Of a DNA stretch of 64,000 bases, positions 42,205 through 51,066 are shown piece after piece. The DNA lies in the NCBI RefSeq assembly GCF_030408915.1, contig NZ_CP047654.1:1674001-1738000 (forward strand). Reading direction: 5' to 3'. Numbering within the stretch: position 1 is the first letter of the stretch; every line of letters starts with the position of its first letter. A program made the position numbers and the translations under genes. The notes below the pieces were generated by a model that saw only the letters and a list, made by a program, of their open reading frames with translations, searched no databases and was not told the DNA's origin. Source of the stretch: Corynebacterium guangdongense. Lineage in GTDB: Bacteria; Actinomycetota; Actinomycetes; Mycobacteriales; Mycobacteriaceae.

Positions 42205-43809
42205 GTGACGGAATTTTTCAGGTATCTGGCGGAGCAGCCCATTTTGCTCGTTTTTCTCCTCATCGGCGCGGGCATGGCCCTGGGCGGAGTCCGGATTCGG
42301 GGGGTCAGCCTCGGCGCCGCGGCGGTGCTCTTTCTCGGCATCGCCACCGCGGCGGCCGCCTCCTCGGTCGGGGTGGAGACCGCGGTGCCGCCGCTGATCG
42401 GGACGATGGGCCTGGTGGTCTTCGCCTTCGGCATCGGGAACAACTCCGGCGTCACGTTCTTCCAGTCCCTGAAGACCGCGACGGCGCCGGTGGCGGCGAT
42501 GGTCGGCGTCTTCCTCCTGGCCGCGCTCCTCGCGTGGGGCCTGGGCACCCTCGTCCTCGGCCTCGACGTCGCCACCGTCGCCGGCACCTTCGCCGGCGCG
42601 GTGACCAACACCCCGGCCCTGGCGGCGGCTTCCGAGGCTTCCGGGGACGCGCAGTCCGCGACCGTCGGGTACGCGGTGGCCTACCTCTTCGGCGTCATCG
42701 GCATGATGATCGTCGCGGTCCTCGTGCTTCGCGACGCCGGCAACGACGACGACACCGCTTCCCCGGTGGTGCGCATGCACATGGAGATTTCCCGGGCGGG
42801 CGGCGTCAGCGTCGCCGAGATCATCGCCACCGGCCGGGACCAGGTGCAGATCACGCGGCTGCGGCGGGCGGACGCCGAGGAGATCGTCATCCCTGACCGT
42901 TTCGACATCCTCCACCCCGGCGACGTGGTCACCGTCGTGGGCGCCCCGGAATTCCTCGACTCGCTCATGCCCGGGATCGGGCGGGAGACCTCCCAGGTCC
43001 TTGATGAGAGCCGCCACGACCTCGACTTCCGGCGGATCACCATTTCCCGGCACGACCTGGCCGGCCGCACCGTCGCCGACCTCAACGAGGAGCTCGCCGA
43101 GCGTTGGGGGGCCCGCGTCTCCCGGGTGCGCCGCGCCGACCAGGATCAGCTCGCGATTCCCGGCTACATCCTCGAGCTCGGCGACCGCGTCCGCGTCGTC
43201 GCCCCCTCGGCGCAGCTGCCGAAGATATCGAAGTTCCTCGGCGACTCCTCCACCGGGCTCACCGACATCAACCCCATCGCCCTGGGCCTAGGCCTGGCGC
43301 TCGGGATCGGGTTGGGCCACATCGTCGTCCCCATCCCGGGTGGCGGCACCTTTTCCCTCGGCGCCGCTGCGGGGGTGCTCATCGTCGCGCTGGTGATGGG
43401 CCGCATCGGCCGCATCGGCCGCCTGGTGACCACGCTGCCTCACTCGGCGAACACCGTGCTGGCGGAGCTGGGGCTCCTGCTCTTTCTCGCCCAGGCCGGC
43501 ACCAACGCGGGCGGCCAGATCATCACGGCCTTCACCGGTGGCTCCTGGTGGAAGATTCTGCTGCTGGGCGTCATCATCACCACCGTCACCGGCACCGGCA
43601 TCGCCCTCCTCATGCGCCGCGTCATGAAGATCGGCGCGACCACGACCGCAGGCATCCTCGGCGGGGCGCAGACCCAGCCGGCGGTCCTGGCCTTCGTCAA
43701 CAACCGCACCTCCGCGGATCCGCGCGTCGCGCTCGGCTACGCCATGGTCTACCCTGCCGCCATGATCGCGAAGATTCTCGTGGCTCACGTTCTCGCATCA
43801 CTGGGTTAG
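42205..43809 (+). CDS. AspT/YidE-type membrane transporter with TrkA-C domains
   Basis: About 534 residues: an N-terminal membrane half (5-6 helices), two central soluble TrkA-C-like domains (about 195-350, with ILHPGDVVTVVGAP and ILELGDRVRVVAP), and a C-terminal membrane half with GAQTQPAVLAFVNN repeated in spirit from AVTNTPALAAASE (the two inverted AspT modules). Family members exchange dicarboxylates; the C. glutamicum succinate exporter SucE belongs here, so export of succinate or another dicarboxylate is likely. GTG at 42205 has GGAGG 10 bases upstream and a TAGCAT -10-like hexamer just before. Confidence 0.88.
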   Translation: MTEFFRYLAEQPILLVFLLIGAGMALGGVRIRGVSLGAAAVLFLGIATAAAASSVGVETAVPPLIGTMGLVVFAFGIGNNSGVTFFQSLKTATAPVAAMVGVFLLAALLAWGLGTLVLGLDVATVAGTFAGAVTNTPALAAASEASGDAQSATVGYAVAYLFGVIGMMIVAVLVLRDAGNDDDTASPVVRMHMEISRAGGVSVAEIIATGRDQVQITRLRRADAEEIVIPDRFDILHPGDVVTVVGAPEFLDSLMPGIGRETSQVLDESRHDLDFRRITISRHDLAGRTVADLNEELAERWGARVSRVRRADQDQLAIPGYILELGDRVRVVAPSAQLPKISKFLGDSSTGLTDINPIALGLGLALGIGLGHIVVPIPGGGTFSLGAAAGVLIVALVMGRIGRIGRLVTTLPHSANTVLAELGLLLFLAQAGTNAGGQIITAFTGGSWWKILLLGVIITTVTGTGIALLMRRVMKIGATTTAGILGGAQTQPAVLAFVNNRTSADPRVALGYAMVYPAAMIAKILVAHVLASLG

Positions 43810-43876
43810 AAACCCCGCGGGACCCGCTCCCGGCCTTCTAGACTGGCGGACAACGTCAACCCGGGAGGTCGCTGTC

Positions 43877-44404
43877 ATGAAAATCGTCCTGGTGCTGGCC
43901 GCGGCGGCGGCGCTGGCCGGCTGCGCCCCCGGGCTCTCCGGGCCCCCCGGGCGCCCGGAGAGCGTCCCGGAGGCGAGCACCGAGACCCGCACCGTGGCGC
44001 AGACCCCCGCGCCCGCGAGCACCACGGTGTCGCCCACGCCGCCTCCGGCGGGCACGTCGGCGTCGGCAGGCAGCGGCCCGGCCCCGCTCCCCTATGACAC
44101 ACAGCCCGGGGAGACGGTCAGCATCCGCGGGGAGGCGGCCAGGGTCTGCGTCACCGGCGATGGTTTCGCGCTCAACGTCGTGGCGGCCGGAATGAACACG
44201 AGCTGCGAATTCAGCATTGAAATCCTCGACGCCCTGACCCGGGGACTGAACCCCACCTACGACAACGTCCGGGAGCACCTGCCGAGGACGGTCACGGCGC
44301 ACAGCCCGGTGACCGGGCAGGCCTACGAGATGACGTGCCGCCAGGACGACGGCATCCTGGTCACGTGCACCGGTGGCCTCGGCGCGAAGATCTGGATGTA
44401 CTAG
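43877..44404 (+). CDS. Putative lipoprotein
   Basis: 175 residues with a lipoprotein signal peptide and lipobox LAGC (Cys at ~16), a Pro/Thr/Ser-rich linker (about 20-70), and a globular C-terminal domain (about 75-175) with four Cys (RVCVTGDG, NTSCEFSI, MTCRQDD, LVTCTGG) that could form two disulfide bonds. No known family is recognised. GGGAGG precedes the ATG and TAGACT about 35 bases upstream is a fitting -10. Its stop codon overlaps that of the convergent pepN by 4 bases. Confidence 0.75.
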   Translation: MKIVLVLAAAAALAGCAPGLSGPPGRPESVPEASTETRTVAQTPAPASTTVSPTPPPAGTSASAGSGPAPLPYDTQPGETVSIRGEAARVCVTGDGFALNVVAAGMNTSCEFSIEILDALTRGLNPTYDNVREHLPRTVTAHSPVTGQAYEMTCRQDDGILVTCTGGLGAKIWMY

Positions 44405-46842
44405 TTTCGCGCCCGCACCCGGCGGCGGCGACGCCAGCCGTCCTGGCATTCCAGCAGCACCCGGCGCAGAGCGCCCGGGAGTTCGCGGGCCAGGAGTGCG
44501 TCGGTGCGCACGTCCACGACCTCGGAATCAGCGCCGGTGTCGCTGACCGGGTCCGGGTAGAAGCCGCGCACGAGACGGTTGGCGATCTCGATGGGGTGTT
44601 CGGCCCAGATCCTCCCCACGTCGTCGAAGTAGCGGTCGGTGAGACCCGCCCGCAATCTCCGGGATCCCGGTGCCAGCCAGGCGCCGATCAGCGCGTCGAC
44701 CTCGGCGTTCGCCCACCGGCCCGGCTCGGTGGCCAGCTCATAGACCGCGCGCTTGGTGGCCTCGTCGGGCCTGGCCCAGATAGCGCGCAGGTGCTGGGTG
44801 TGGCCGTTCATGGTGTCGTCGGCGGCGAGCTCCTCGTCCAGTTCGGCCCGGGAGGCCTCTCCCCGGGCGGAGAGCGCGGCCAGCACGGACCAGCGGATTT
44901 CGTTGTCGACAGTGAGTCCGTCCAGGGCTCCGCCCAGAAGCGCGCGCAGGTGCGCCGTCGCCCCGGGCGCCGTCGAACCGGCCAGCGCGCCGATGGTGAC
45001 GCGCGCGACGGCGAGCTGGGCGTCGCTGCCGGGGGCGCATCGGTTGAGCAGCGTCCAGAGCCGCTCGGACATCCGCGTCGGCAGCTGCTCGTCGCGGGTG
45101 TAGTCGCGGGCCGCGACCAGGGCCGCGTCGAGGACGCGGGCGATCATCGAGGGGTTCGGTTCGGCGGTGGCGTGGGCCAGCGCGGCCTCGACGTAGTCGG
45201 CGACCGGCAGCTCCCCGTCCCGGGTGAGGTTCCACAGGCTGGTCCAGGCGACGGCGCGGGCGAGGTCGTCGTCGAGCGTCGAGAGGTTGGCCAGCGCCCA
45301 GCTCAGGGACTGCCCGTCGAAGCCGGTCAGTGCGTAGGTGTGGTCGGTGTCGTTGAGGAGGACGAAGTCTGTGCCCTCGGGCAGGGACAGCTCGACGGAG
45401 GGGCCGGCGAGGCGGACGTCGAGGCGCTCCAGCAGCGTGCCGTCGCGGTAGGCGCCGACGTCGAGGCGGTGCGGCCGCCGTCCCTCCCGGGTGATCGTCA
45501 GCCTCGACCCGGTCCGGGCCGGGATCAGCCGGTCCGGGCCGGACGTGCGCAGCCAGGCGTCGGCCCAGGCGCTCAGGTCCGAAGAGGTGTGGGCGGACAG
45601 GGAGTCGAGGAGGTCGGCGAAGCTCGCCGAGGAAAACTCGTGGGCGCGGAAGAACTCGCGCGAGCCCGCGTAGAATTCCTCGCGCCCGATGAAGTGCACC
45701 AGCTGTTTGAGTACCGCCGCGCCCTTGGCGTAGGTGATGCCGTCGAAGTTCTGCCGGGCGGCGTCGACGTCGGGAATCTGGGCGGCGATGGGGTGCGTGG
45801 TCGGCAGCTGGTCCTGGGTGTACGCCCAGTTCTTGCGGGCGCCGGCGAAGTTGGCCCACGCCTCGTGGTAGTCGGTGGCGGTCACGGAGGCGTCGGCGCC
45901 CATGAACTCGGCGAAGGACTCCTTGAGCCAGAGGTCGTCCCACCAGCGCGGGGTGACCAGGTCGCCGAACCACATGTGGCACATCTCGTGGAGGATCGTG
46001 TTGGCACGGGCCGCGTGCTGGGCTCGGGTGGCGCGCGAGCGAAAGAGGTATTTCTCGGTGAAGGTCACCAGACCCGGGTTCTCCATGGCGCCGAGGTTGT
46101 ATTCGGGAACGAGCACGGAGTCGTACTTGCCCCAGGGGTAGGGGTAGTCGTAGTTCTCGTGGAAGAACTCGAGTCCCTGCTTCGTGACCTCCAGGAACTC
46201 CTCGTCGAGGTACTGCGCCATCGAGGCGCGCGACCAGACGGCCAGCTCCACGTCACGCCATCGGTCGCGGCAGGCGACGTACTCGCCGGCCGCGAAGGCG
46301 GTGAGGTAGGTCGACAGCGGCGGGGTCTCGGCGAAGACGCCCGGGGCGGTTTCCCCGCCGTTGGACAGGGCGACCCACCCGTCCGGGACGCTCATCCGCG
46401 CCCTGAAACGGGCCTTGAGGTCCGGCTGGTCGAAGCAGGGGTAGACCCGGCGCGCGTCGGAGGGCTCGAAGTGGGAGTAGAGGTAGGTGCGCCCGTCCTC
46501 CGGGTCGGTGAAGCGGTGTAGCCCCTGCCCGGTGCGCGAGTAACGCGAGTGGCCGCGGACCTCCACGGTGAACCGCTTGTCGACGGGAACGTCCACCCAC
46601 AGCCGGGAGCCGTCGAAACGCGATTCGACCGCCGTGCCGTCCACCAGCACCGCCTCGACGCTCTCCCCCAGGTAATCCAGGAAGAGCCGCGGTTCGGTGC
46701 TGCTCAGGGTGATCGCGACGGTCACCGGGTAGGTGGCGGCCTCGGTGGGCGCGCCGGTGACGTCGAGGTGCACCTCGTAGCTCTCGAGCGTGATGGTGGC
46801 GCTGCGGTGGCGGGCGTCGGCAAGCGTGAGTGCGTAGGTCAT
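44401..46842 (-). CDS. pepN: Aminopeptidase N (M1 family)
   Basis: 813 residues. Zinc metallopeptidase that trims N-terminal residues from peptides in the cytoplasm. GAMEN motif at about 251-255, zinc site HEMCH (about 285-289) followed by the distal Glu in LKESFAEF. The C-terminal ~400 residues form the helical ERAP1-like domain. TAGCCT is 6 bases before the ATG, consistent with a leaderless message. The upstream trmD end is 16 bp away. Confidence 0.95.
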   Translation of the reverse strand: MTYALTLADARHRSATITLESYEVHLDVTGAPTEAATYPVTVAITLSSTEPRLFLDYLGESVEAVLVDGTAVESRFDGSRLWVDVPVDKRFTVEVRGHSRYSRTGQGLHRFTDPEDGRTYLYSHFEPSDARRVYPCFDQPDLKARFRARMSVPDGWVALSNGGETAPGVFAETPPLSTYLTAFAAGEYVACRDRWRDVELAVWSRASMAQYLDEEFLEVTKQGLEFFHENYDYPYPWGKYDSVLVPEYNLGAMENPGLVTFTEKYLFRSRATRAQHAARANTILHEMCHMWFGDLVTPRWWDDLWLKESFAEFMGADASVTATDYHEAWANFAGARKNWAYTQDQLPTTHPIAAQIPDVDAARQNFDGITYAKGAAVLKQLVHFIGREEFYAGSREFFRAHEFSSASFADLLDSLSAHTSSDLSAWADAWLRTSGPDRLIPARTGSRLTITREGRRPHRLDVGAYRDGTLLERLDVRLAGPSVELSLPEGTDFVLLNDTDHTYALTGFDGQSLSWALANLSTLDDDLARAVAWTSLWNLTRDGELPVADYVEAALAHATAEPNPSMIARVLDAALVAARDYTRDEQLPTRMSERLWTLLNRCAPGSDAQLAVARVTIGALAGSTAPGATAHLRALLGGALDGLTVDNEIRWSVLAALSARGEASRAELDEELAADDTMNGHTQHLRAIWARPDEATKRAVYELATEPGRWANAEVDALIGAWLAPGSRRLRAGLTDRYFDDVGRIWAEHPIEIANRLVRGFYPDPVSDTGADSEVVDVRTDALLARELPGALRRVLLECQDGWRRRRRVRARN

Positions 46843-46858
46843 GCCCCCAGGCTAGCGG

Positions 46859-48052
46859 CTAGGGGTTCGGGTGCTGCCAGGCGCAGACGGCGGTCACGCC
46901 GCCCTCGGCGTGCCCGTCGTAGGAGGAGCCGTACCAGTAGGTCTTCTCCGGGAAGGCGGCGAGCACCGCCTTGGTGATCTCCCGGTGCGGCAGCGCCGAG
47001 CGGCCGTTGACGATGACGCGGTAGACCGGATCCAGCGCCGCGCCGTCGTTCTCGGACTGGTACTGGGTGACGAGCACGTTGTCGGGCTCGCAGGTCAGGT
47101 CAACGGTCTCGGCGAGGATCTCGCTGACGTCGAAGCCCTTCCGGCGGGCCTTCTTCGGGAGTTTCTTCGCGATCTGTCCCCACTCCGCGGTGCTGAGCAG
47201 CACGTTGATCTCGGTGTGGACGTCGCGCTCGTTGAGCAGGCGCAGGTCGGTGTCGGAGAGTTCGACGGTCTCCAGCAGCTCCGGGCGGACGGCCTTCGTC
47301 TTCTTCAGCGACTGCTCGCGCCGCCACAGGTCAATGGCCTGGTGGTTGCCGCCGGTGAGCACCTCCGGAACCTCGAGGCCGCGCCAGACGCGCGGCTTGG
47401 TGTAGCTGGGTCCCTCGAGCAACCCGTCGGAGAAGGAGTCCTCCTGGTGGCTGGCCTGGTTGCCGAGCACGCCCGGGATGAGCCGGACCACCGCCTCGGC
47501 GATGACGAGCACCGCCACCTCCCCGCCGATGAGCACGTAGTCGCCGATGGAGACCTCACGCACGCGGTAGCGGTTGGCGGCGTCCTCGATGACGCGCTGG
47601 TCGATGCCCTCGTAACGCCCGCAGGCGAAGACGATGTGCTCCTCGGTCGACCACGCCCGCGCGTCGGCCTGGGTGAAGGGTCTGCCGGTCGGCGTCGGCA
47701 CCAGCAGCAGGGGCAGCTCGGCGTCCTCCCGCTCCCCGTAGGCCTGCTTCTCGACGCCCGCGACGTCGTCGTGGCGGGGCTTGTCGACGTGCGGGGACGC
47801 GCTGCTCAGCTCGCCCGCCACGCGCCCGGCCGCCACGTCGTCGAGCGCCGGGCCCCACACCTCGGGCTTCATGACCATGCCGGGTCCGCCGCCGAAGGGG
47901 GTGTCGTCGACGGAGCGGTGCCGGTCGGTGGCCCAGTCGCGCAGGTCGTGGACCCCGACGGAGAGGATGCCCTCCTCGATGGCCTTGCCCAGCAGGGCGT
48001 GGCGCAGGGGTTCAAGGTACTCGGGGAAGATGGTGACGACGTCGAGGCGCAT
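46859..48052 (-). CDS. trmD: tRNA (guanine37-N1)-methyltransferase with extra C-terminal domain
   Basis: Methylates G37 of tRNAs to prevent frameshifting. 397 residues against the usual 230-275. Residues 1 to ~260 are TrmD: TIFPEYLEPL, DDTPFGGGPGMVM, the SAM-binding trefoil knot (GRYEGIDQRV, EVSIGDYVLIGGEVA), and EGPSYTKPRVWRGLEVPEVL. An insert of ~35 residues at about 80-115 is present, as in some corynebacteria. Residues ~273-397 form an extra domain (HTEINVLLSTAEWGQ, KKLPKKARRKGFD, VYRVIVNGRSALPH, TYWYGSSYDGHAEGG, AVCAWQHP) that I do not recognise. Coupled to rimM by TGATG overlap. Confidence 0.92.
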   Translation of the reverse strand: MRLDVVTIFPEYLEPLRHALLGKAIEEGILSVGVHDLRDWATDRHRSVDDTPFGGGPGMVMKPEVWGPALDDVAAGRVAGELSSASPHVDKPRHDDVAGVEKQAYGEREDAELPLLLVPTPTGRPFTQADARAWSTEEHIVFACGRYEGIDQRVIEDAANRYRVREVSIGDYVLIGGEVAVLVIAEAVVRLIPGVLGNQASHQEDSFSDGLLEGPSYTKPRVWRGLEVPEVLTGGNHQAIDLWRREQSLKKTKAVRPELLETVELSDTDLRLLNERDVHTEINVLLSTAEWGQIAKKLPKKARRKGFDVSEILAETVDLTCEPDNVLVTQYQSENDGAALDPVYRVIVNGRSALPHREITKAVLAAFPEKTYWYGSSYDGHAEGGVTAVCAWQHPNP

Positions 48053-48552
48053 CAGAGTTCCAGCAGTCCTTCCGGCGGGGTGACGGTGAGGGTCCCGGCC
48101 GCCAGGTCGACCTCGGGGACGATGTCGTGGACGAAGGGGATCATGGCCTCCTTGCCGCCGGCCAGGCGCACCTCCAACGTGGTGCGTGGGCCGACGTGCA
48201 TGACGCCGGTGACCTCGCCGATGTCCTCGCCCTCGCGGAGGACGCGCAGGCCCTCGAGCTGGTGGTCGTAGAAGCCGTCGTCCTCCTCGTCCTCGAGGGG
48301 CTCGGCGAAGAAGCGCATGCCACGCAGGGTGTCGGCCTCGGTACGGTCGGCGATCTCCTCGAAGGTCAGCAGCAGGCGACCCTTGTGAGGGCGCGCGCTG
48401 GCGATGGTGAGGTCGCGCTCGCGGTTCGCCTGGCGCCCGTGCAGCACCTCACCCAGCGCGAAGCGCAGCTCCGGTTCGTCGGTGGTGACATCGACGGAGA
48501 CTTCCCCGCGGATGCCGTGCGACTTGATCACTCGGCCGATCATCAGTTCCAT
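48052..48552 (-). CDS. rimM: Ribosome maturation factor RimM
   Basis: Assists 30S subunit assembly and binds S19. 166 residues: the N-terminal RimM barrel (IGRVIKSHGIRGEVSV) and the PRC-barrel domain (LEGLRVLREGEDIGEVTGVMHVG, MIPFVHDIVPEVDL). The ATG at 48552 has TAGAAT 8 bases upstream and no good ribosome binding site (leaderless); ATG 48543 is an alternative. Overlaps trmD by one base; rpsP, its usual partner, is 5 kb away. Confidence 0.95.
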   Translation of the reverse strand: MELMIGRVIKSHGIRGEVSVDVTTDEPELRFALGEVLHGRQANRERDLTIASARPHKGRLLLTFEEIADRTEADTLRGMRFFAEPLEDEEDDGFYDHQLEGLRVLREGEDIGEVTGVMHVGPRTTLEVRLAGGKEAMIPFVHDIVPEVDLAAGTLTVTPPEGLLEL

Positions 48553-48633
48553 GGTCCCTGATTCTAGCCGGGGCGGACGGGGGAATTTTGTATCACCTGG
48601 GCACACCCCCTGTACAGCGCTTTCGGAGTGCCC

Positions 48634-48639
48634 TAGACT
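48634..48639 (+). promoter_or_regulatory. Putative -10 element (TAGACT) of the methyltransferase-cupin operon
   Basis: TAGACT fits TANNNT and would place the transcript start near 48645, directly before the DtxR-like box, so that a bound repressor would block initiation or escape. Confidence 0.45.
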
Positions 48640-48652
48640 CGCCCCCATTAAT

Positions 48653-48671
48653 TAAGGCTTGCCTAACCTAA
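48653..48671 (+). promoter_or_regulatory. DtxR-like iron box
   Basis: TAAGGCTTGCCTAACCTAA matches the 19-bp DtxR consensus TWAGGTWAGSCTWACCTWA at 17 of 19 positions; the right half is perfect. It overlaps the ribosome binding site region of the methyltransferase gene at 48681. DtxR with Fe2+ would repress this operon under iron sufficiency. Confidence 0.7.
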
Positions 48672-48680
48672 GGATGTTCC

Positions 48681-49469
48681 ATGAGCGCTGTACTGCCCGG
48701 CCACGACCGCCCCGTCGACAAGCTCGGGGGCCACTGGATCCTCGCGCGCGTGGGCAAGAAGGTCCTGCGCCCCGGCGGCCGCGAAACCACCGACTACCTG
48801 CTGGCGCACTCCCCCATCGCCGGACACGACGTCATCGAGTTCGCACCCGGCCTGGGTGTGACCGCCGCCGCCCTGCTCGAGCGCGGGCCCGCAAGCTACG
48901 TCGGCGTCGACGCCGACCCGCACGCCGCCGCCCAGCTGCAGTCCCGCATCCCCGCCACCGCCCGCACCGTCGTCGCCGACTGCGCCGCCACCGGGCTGCC
49001 CGCTGCCAGCGCCGACGTCGTCATCGGCGAGGCGATGCTGACGATGCAGACCGACCGCAACAAACTGGCCATCATGCGCGAGGCTCACCGCCTCCTGCGC
49101 CCCGGCGGCGTCTACGCCATCCACGAAATGGGGCTGGCCCCCGAGGCCATCCCCGAGGCGGTGAAGGTCGACATCCGCAAGGCTCTGGCCCGCTCCATCC
49201 GGGTCAACTCCCGCCCCCTCACCCTGGGCGAGTGGGCACGGCTCGCCGACGAGGCCGGCTTCGACGTCGTCTCCGTCCACGACACCTCGATGGGACTGCT
49301 GGATCCCACGCGCATGCTCGCCGACGAAGGCGTGCTCGGCACAGTCCGTATCATCATCAACATCGCCCGCCAGCCGGACGTGCGCCGCCGCGTGCTCGAC
49401 ATGCGCCGGGTCTTCCTCGCCAACAGGGATCACCTGCGCGGCGTCGGCCTCATCCTGCGCAAGCGCTGA
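48681..49469 (+). CDS. Class I SAM-dependent methyltransferase
   Basis: 262 residues with the Rossmann-type SAM motifs: VIEFAPGLGVTAAALLERG (motif I), YVGVDADPHAA, VVADCAATGLPAASADVVIGEAMLTM, LLRPGGVYAIHEMGL. Best described as a small-molecule (UbiE/COQ5-like) methyltransferase; the substrate is unknown. AAGGA is ~8 bases before the ATG. It is followed by a cupin gene after 20 bases, and a DtxR-like box stands before it. The convergent radical SAM/SPASM gene next to the cupin suggests a shared pathway for making or modifying a cofactor, metallophore or peptide. Confidence 0.88.
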   Translation: MSAVLPGHDRPVDKLGGHWILARVGKKVLRPGGRETTDYLLAHSPIAGHDVIEFAPGLGVTAAALLERGPASYVGVDADPHAAAQLQSRIPATARTVVADCAATGLPAASADVVIGEAMLTMQTDRNKLAIMREAHRLLRPGGVYAIHEMGLAPEAIPEAVKVDIRKALARSIRVNSRPLTLGEWARLADEAGFDVVSVHDTSMGLLDPTRMLADEGVLGTVRIIINIARQPDVRRRVLDMRRVFLANRDHLRGVGLILRKR

Positions 49470-49489
49470 CACTGCTGAAGGAGTAGGAC

Positions 49490-49915
49490 ATGAAGGAACC
49501 TCTGAACACCCCCGGGGACATCCCCGTCAACCGACCGGACACCTTCGGCGAATCCGCCCTCAAGGACTCGGACCAGATGACGGTGCTGGCCGTGCCCGAC
49601 ATGACCCCGGCCCCGGATCCCGCCCGCAGCCGCCCCTCCGTCATCCGCCTGCTGCAGGGCGACGGAGCCAACGTCATCTCCTTCGGCTTCGCCCCCGGCC
49701 AGGATCTGCCCGACCACAAGGCCGCCCACCCCATAACGGTGCAGTGCCTGTCCGGCGCCCTGGACTTCACCTGCGGCGGCGAGACCGTGCGGATGGCGCC
49801 GGGCACCGTCATTCACCTGCGCGAGCACGTCGTGCACGCCGTGACCTGCCCGGCCGACGCACCCGGGGACGCGGTGCTGCTGCTGACGATGCTCACGGGC
49901 GAGCGGCACCAGTAG
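49490..49915 (+). CDS. Cupin-domain protein
   Basis: 141 residues. A ~40-residue polar lead is followed by one cupin barrel: FGFAPGQDLPDHKAAHPITVQCLSGALDF (metal-site motif 1, with His-x-x-x-His) and PGTVIHLREHVVHAV (motif 2, with His). Metal-binding His and Glu suggest an iron or manganese site. AAGGAG is 8 bases before the ATG. Probably cotranscribed with the methyltransferase under iron control; the end overlaps the radical SAM gene by 23 bases. Confidence 0.85.
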   Translation: MKEPLNTPGDIPVNRPDTFGESALKDSDQMTVLAVPDMTPAPDPARSRPSVIRLLQGDGANVISFGFAPGQDLPDHKAAHPITVQCLSGALDFTCGGETVRMAPGTVIHLREHVVHAVTCPADAPGDAVLLLTMLTGERHQ

Positions 49916-51038
49916 CGACCCCCTCCGGAACCCACGCGCAGGTCTCGTCCGAGGCCAGCGGGTCGCCGGTCAGCGCGTAGGCCGTCGAGCGCGAGCCGCC
50001 GCAGACCTCGGCGAACTCGCAGACGGAGCACTTCCCGCTCCACTGCGAGGGATCCCGCAGGGACCTGAACACCTCGGAGTCCGAGTAGATCTCGCGGACG
50101 TCGGCGTCCTTGACGTTTCCGCACTTCAGCGGCAGGAAACCGTTCGGGTAGACGTCACCGACGTGGTCGATGAACACGAAGCCGGAGCCGGCGTTGATGG
50201 CCATCGGCGGGCGCGGGCGGCGCGGCGCGGTGTTGGGGCCGAGCAGCTCGGCCGTGCGCCGGGTGAGGTAGGAGTAGAGCTCCCCACCCTCATAGACTAT
50301 CCCCCGTGACTTCTGAAGGACGACGCGGCGGAACATCGGCGCCTCGGTCGTCTTGATGGCGATGCGGTCGGCGACGTCGGCCAGCCACCACATGACGTCC
50401 TCCTTCTCCTGCGGACCCAGGCCCTTGAGGCCGGCGCCGCGGCCGGTGGGCACCAGCAGGAACACGCTCCACAGCTTCGCCCCCATCGCGATGACGTGCT
50501 GCAGCAGTTCCGGGGCCTCGCGCACGGTCTCGTCGGTGATGGTGGAGTTGATCTGGAGGCGGTAGCCGGCCTCGTTGACCCACTCGGCGACCTCCATGGT
50601 GGCGTCGTAGGTGCCGCCGAAGCCGCGGAAACGGTCGTGGGTGGCCGCGCTGGCCCCGTCCAGGGACAGGGAGAGGGCGGAGCCGCCGGCCTCGCGCAGC
50701 GAGGCCAGCCGCTCGCGGGTCAGGCGCGGGGTGACCGAGGGCGAGAGCGAGACGTTGAGTCCCAGGGCGGTTCCGTAGGCGGTCAGCTCCTCCAGGTCAC
50801 CGCGCTCAAAAGGGTCGCCGCCGGTGAGTACGACCAGCGGGTGGGGCCTCGGATAGCCGGCCAGCTGCTCGAGCAGCCGCTTGCCCTGCTCCGTGTCGAG
50901 CTGCCCGGGGGCGGGCTCGTGCTGGGCGTCGGCGCGGCAGTGGGCGCAGACCAGCTGGCAGGCGCGGGTGACCTCCCAAATGGCGATGAAGGGCTTCTCG
51001 CCGAGGTCGTGGCGGACCTGACGTACGGGGCTGGTCAT
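49893..51038 (-). CDS. Radical SAM/SPASM domain protein
   Basis: 381 residues. The radical SAM cluster motif is CQLVCAHC (Cys27, Cys31, Cys34), followed by VVLTGGDPFERGDLEELTAYG and SLSLDGASAATHDRFRG. The C-terminal SPASM region has cysteines in LKCGNVKDADV, GKCSVCEFAEVCGG and DETCAWVPEG for auxiliary [4Fe-4S] clusters. Closest relatives by pattern are the AhbD/NirJ heme-modifying and peptide-modifying (PqqE, MftC) proteins; the substrate here is unknown. AAAGGAG is 8 bases before the ATG. It faces the iron-box-controlled methyltransferase-cupin pair. Confidence 0.88.
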   Translation of the reverse strand: MTSPVRQVRHDLGEKPFIAIWEVTRACQLVCAHCRADAQHEPAPGQLDTEQGKRLLEQLAGYPRPHPLVVLTGGDPFERGDLEELTAYGTALGLNVSLSPSVTPRLTRERLASLREAGGSALSLSLDGASAATHDRFRGFGGTYDATMEVAEWVNEAGYRLQINSTITDETVREAPELLQHVIAMGAKLWSVFLLVPTGRGAGLKGLGPQEKEDVMWWLADVADRIAIKTTEAPMFRRVVLQKSRGIVYEGGELYSYLTRRTAELLGPNTAPRRPRPPMAINAGSGFVFIDHVGDVYPNGFLPLKCGNVKDADVREIYSDSEVFRSLRDPSQWSGKCSVCEFAEVCGGSRSTAYALTGDPLASDETCAWVPEGVATGAARP

Positions 51039-51066
51039 CTGCGACTCCTTTTGACAGCGATTAGTC

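Noticed and set aside
44335..46521. 728-codon plus-strand open frame
   Set aside because: Antisense shadow of pepN.
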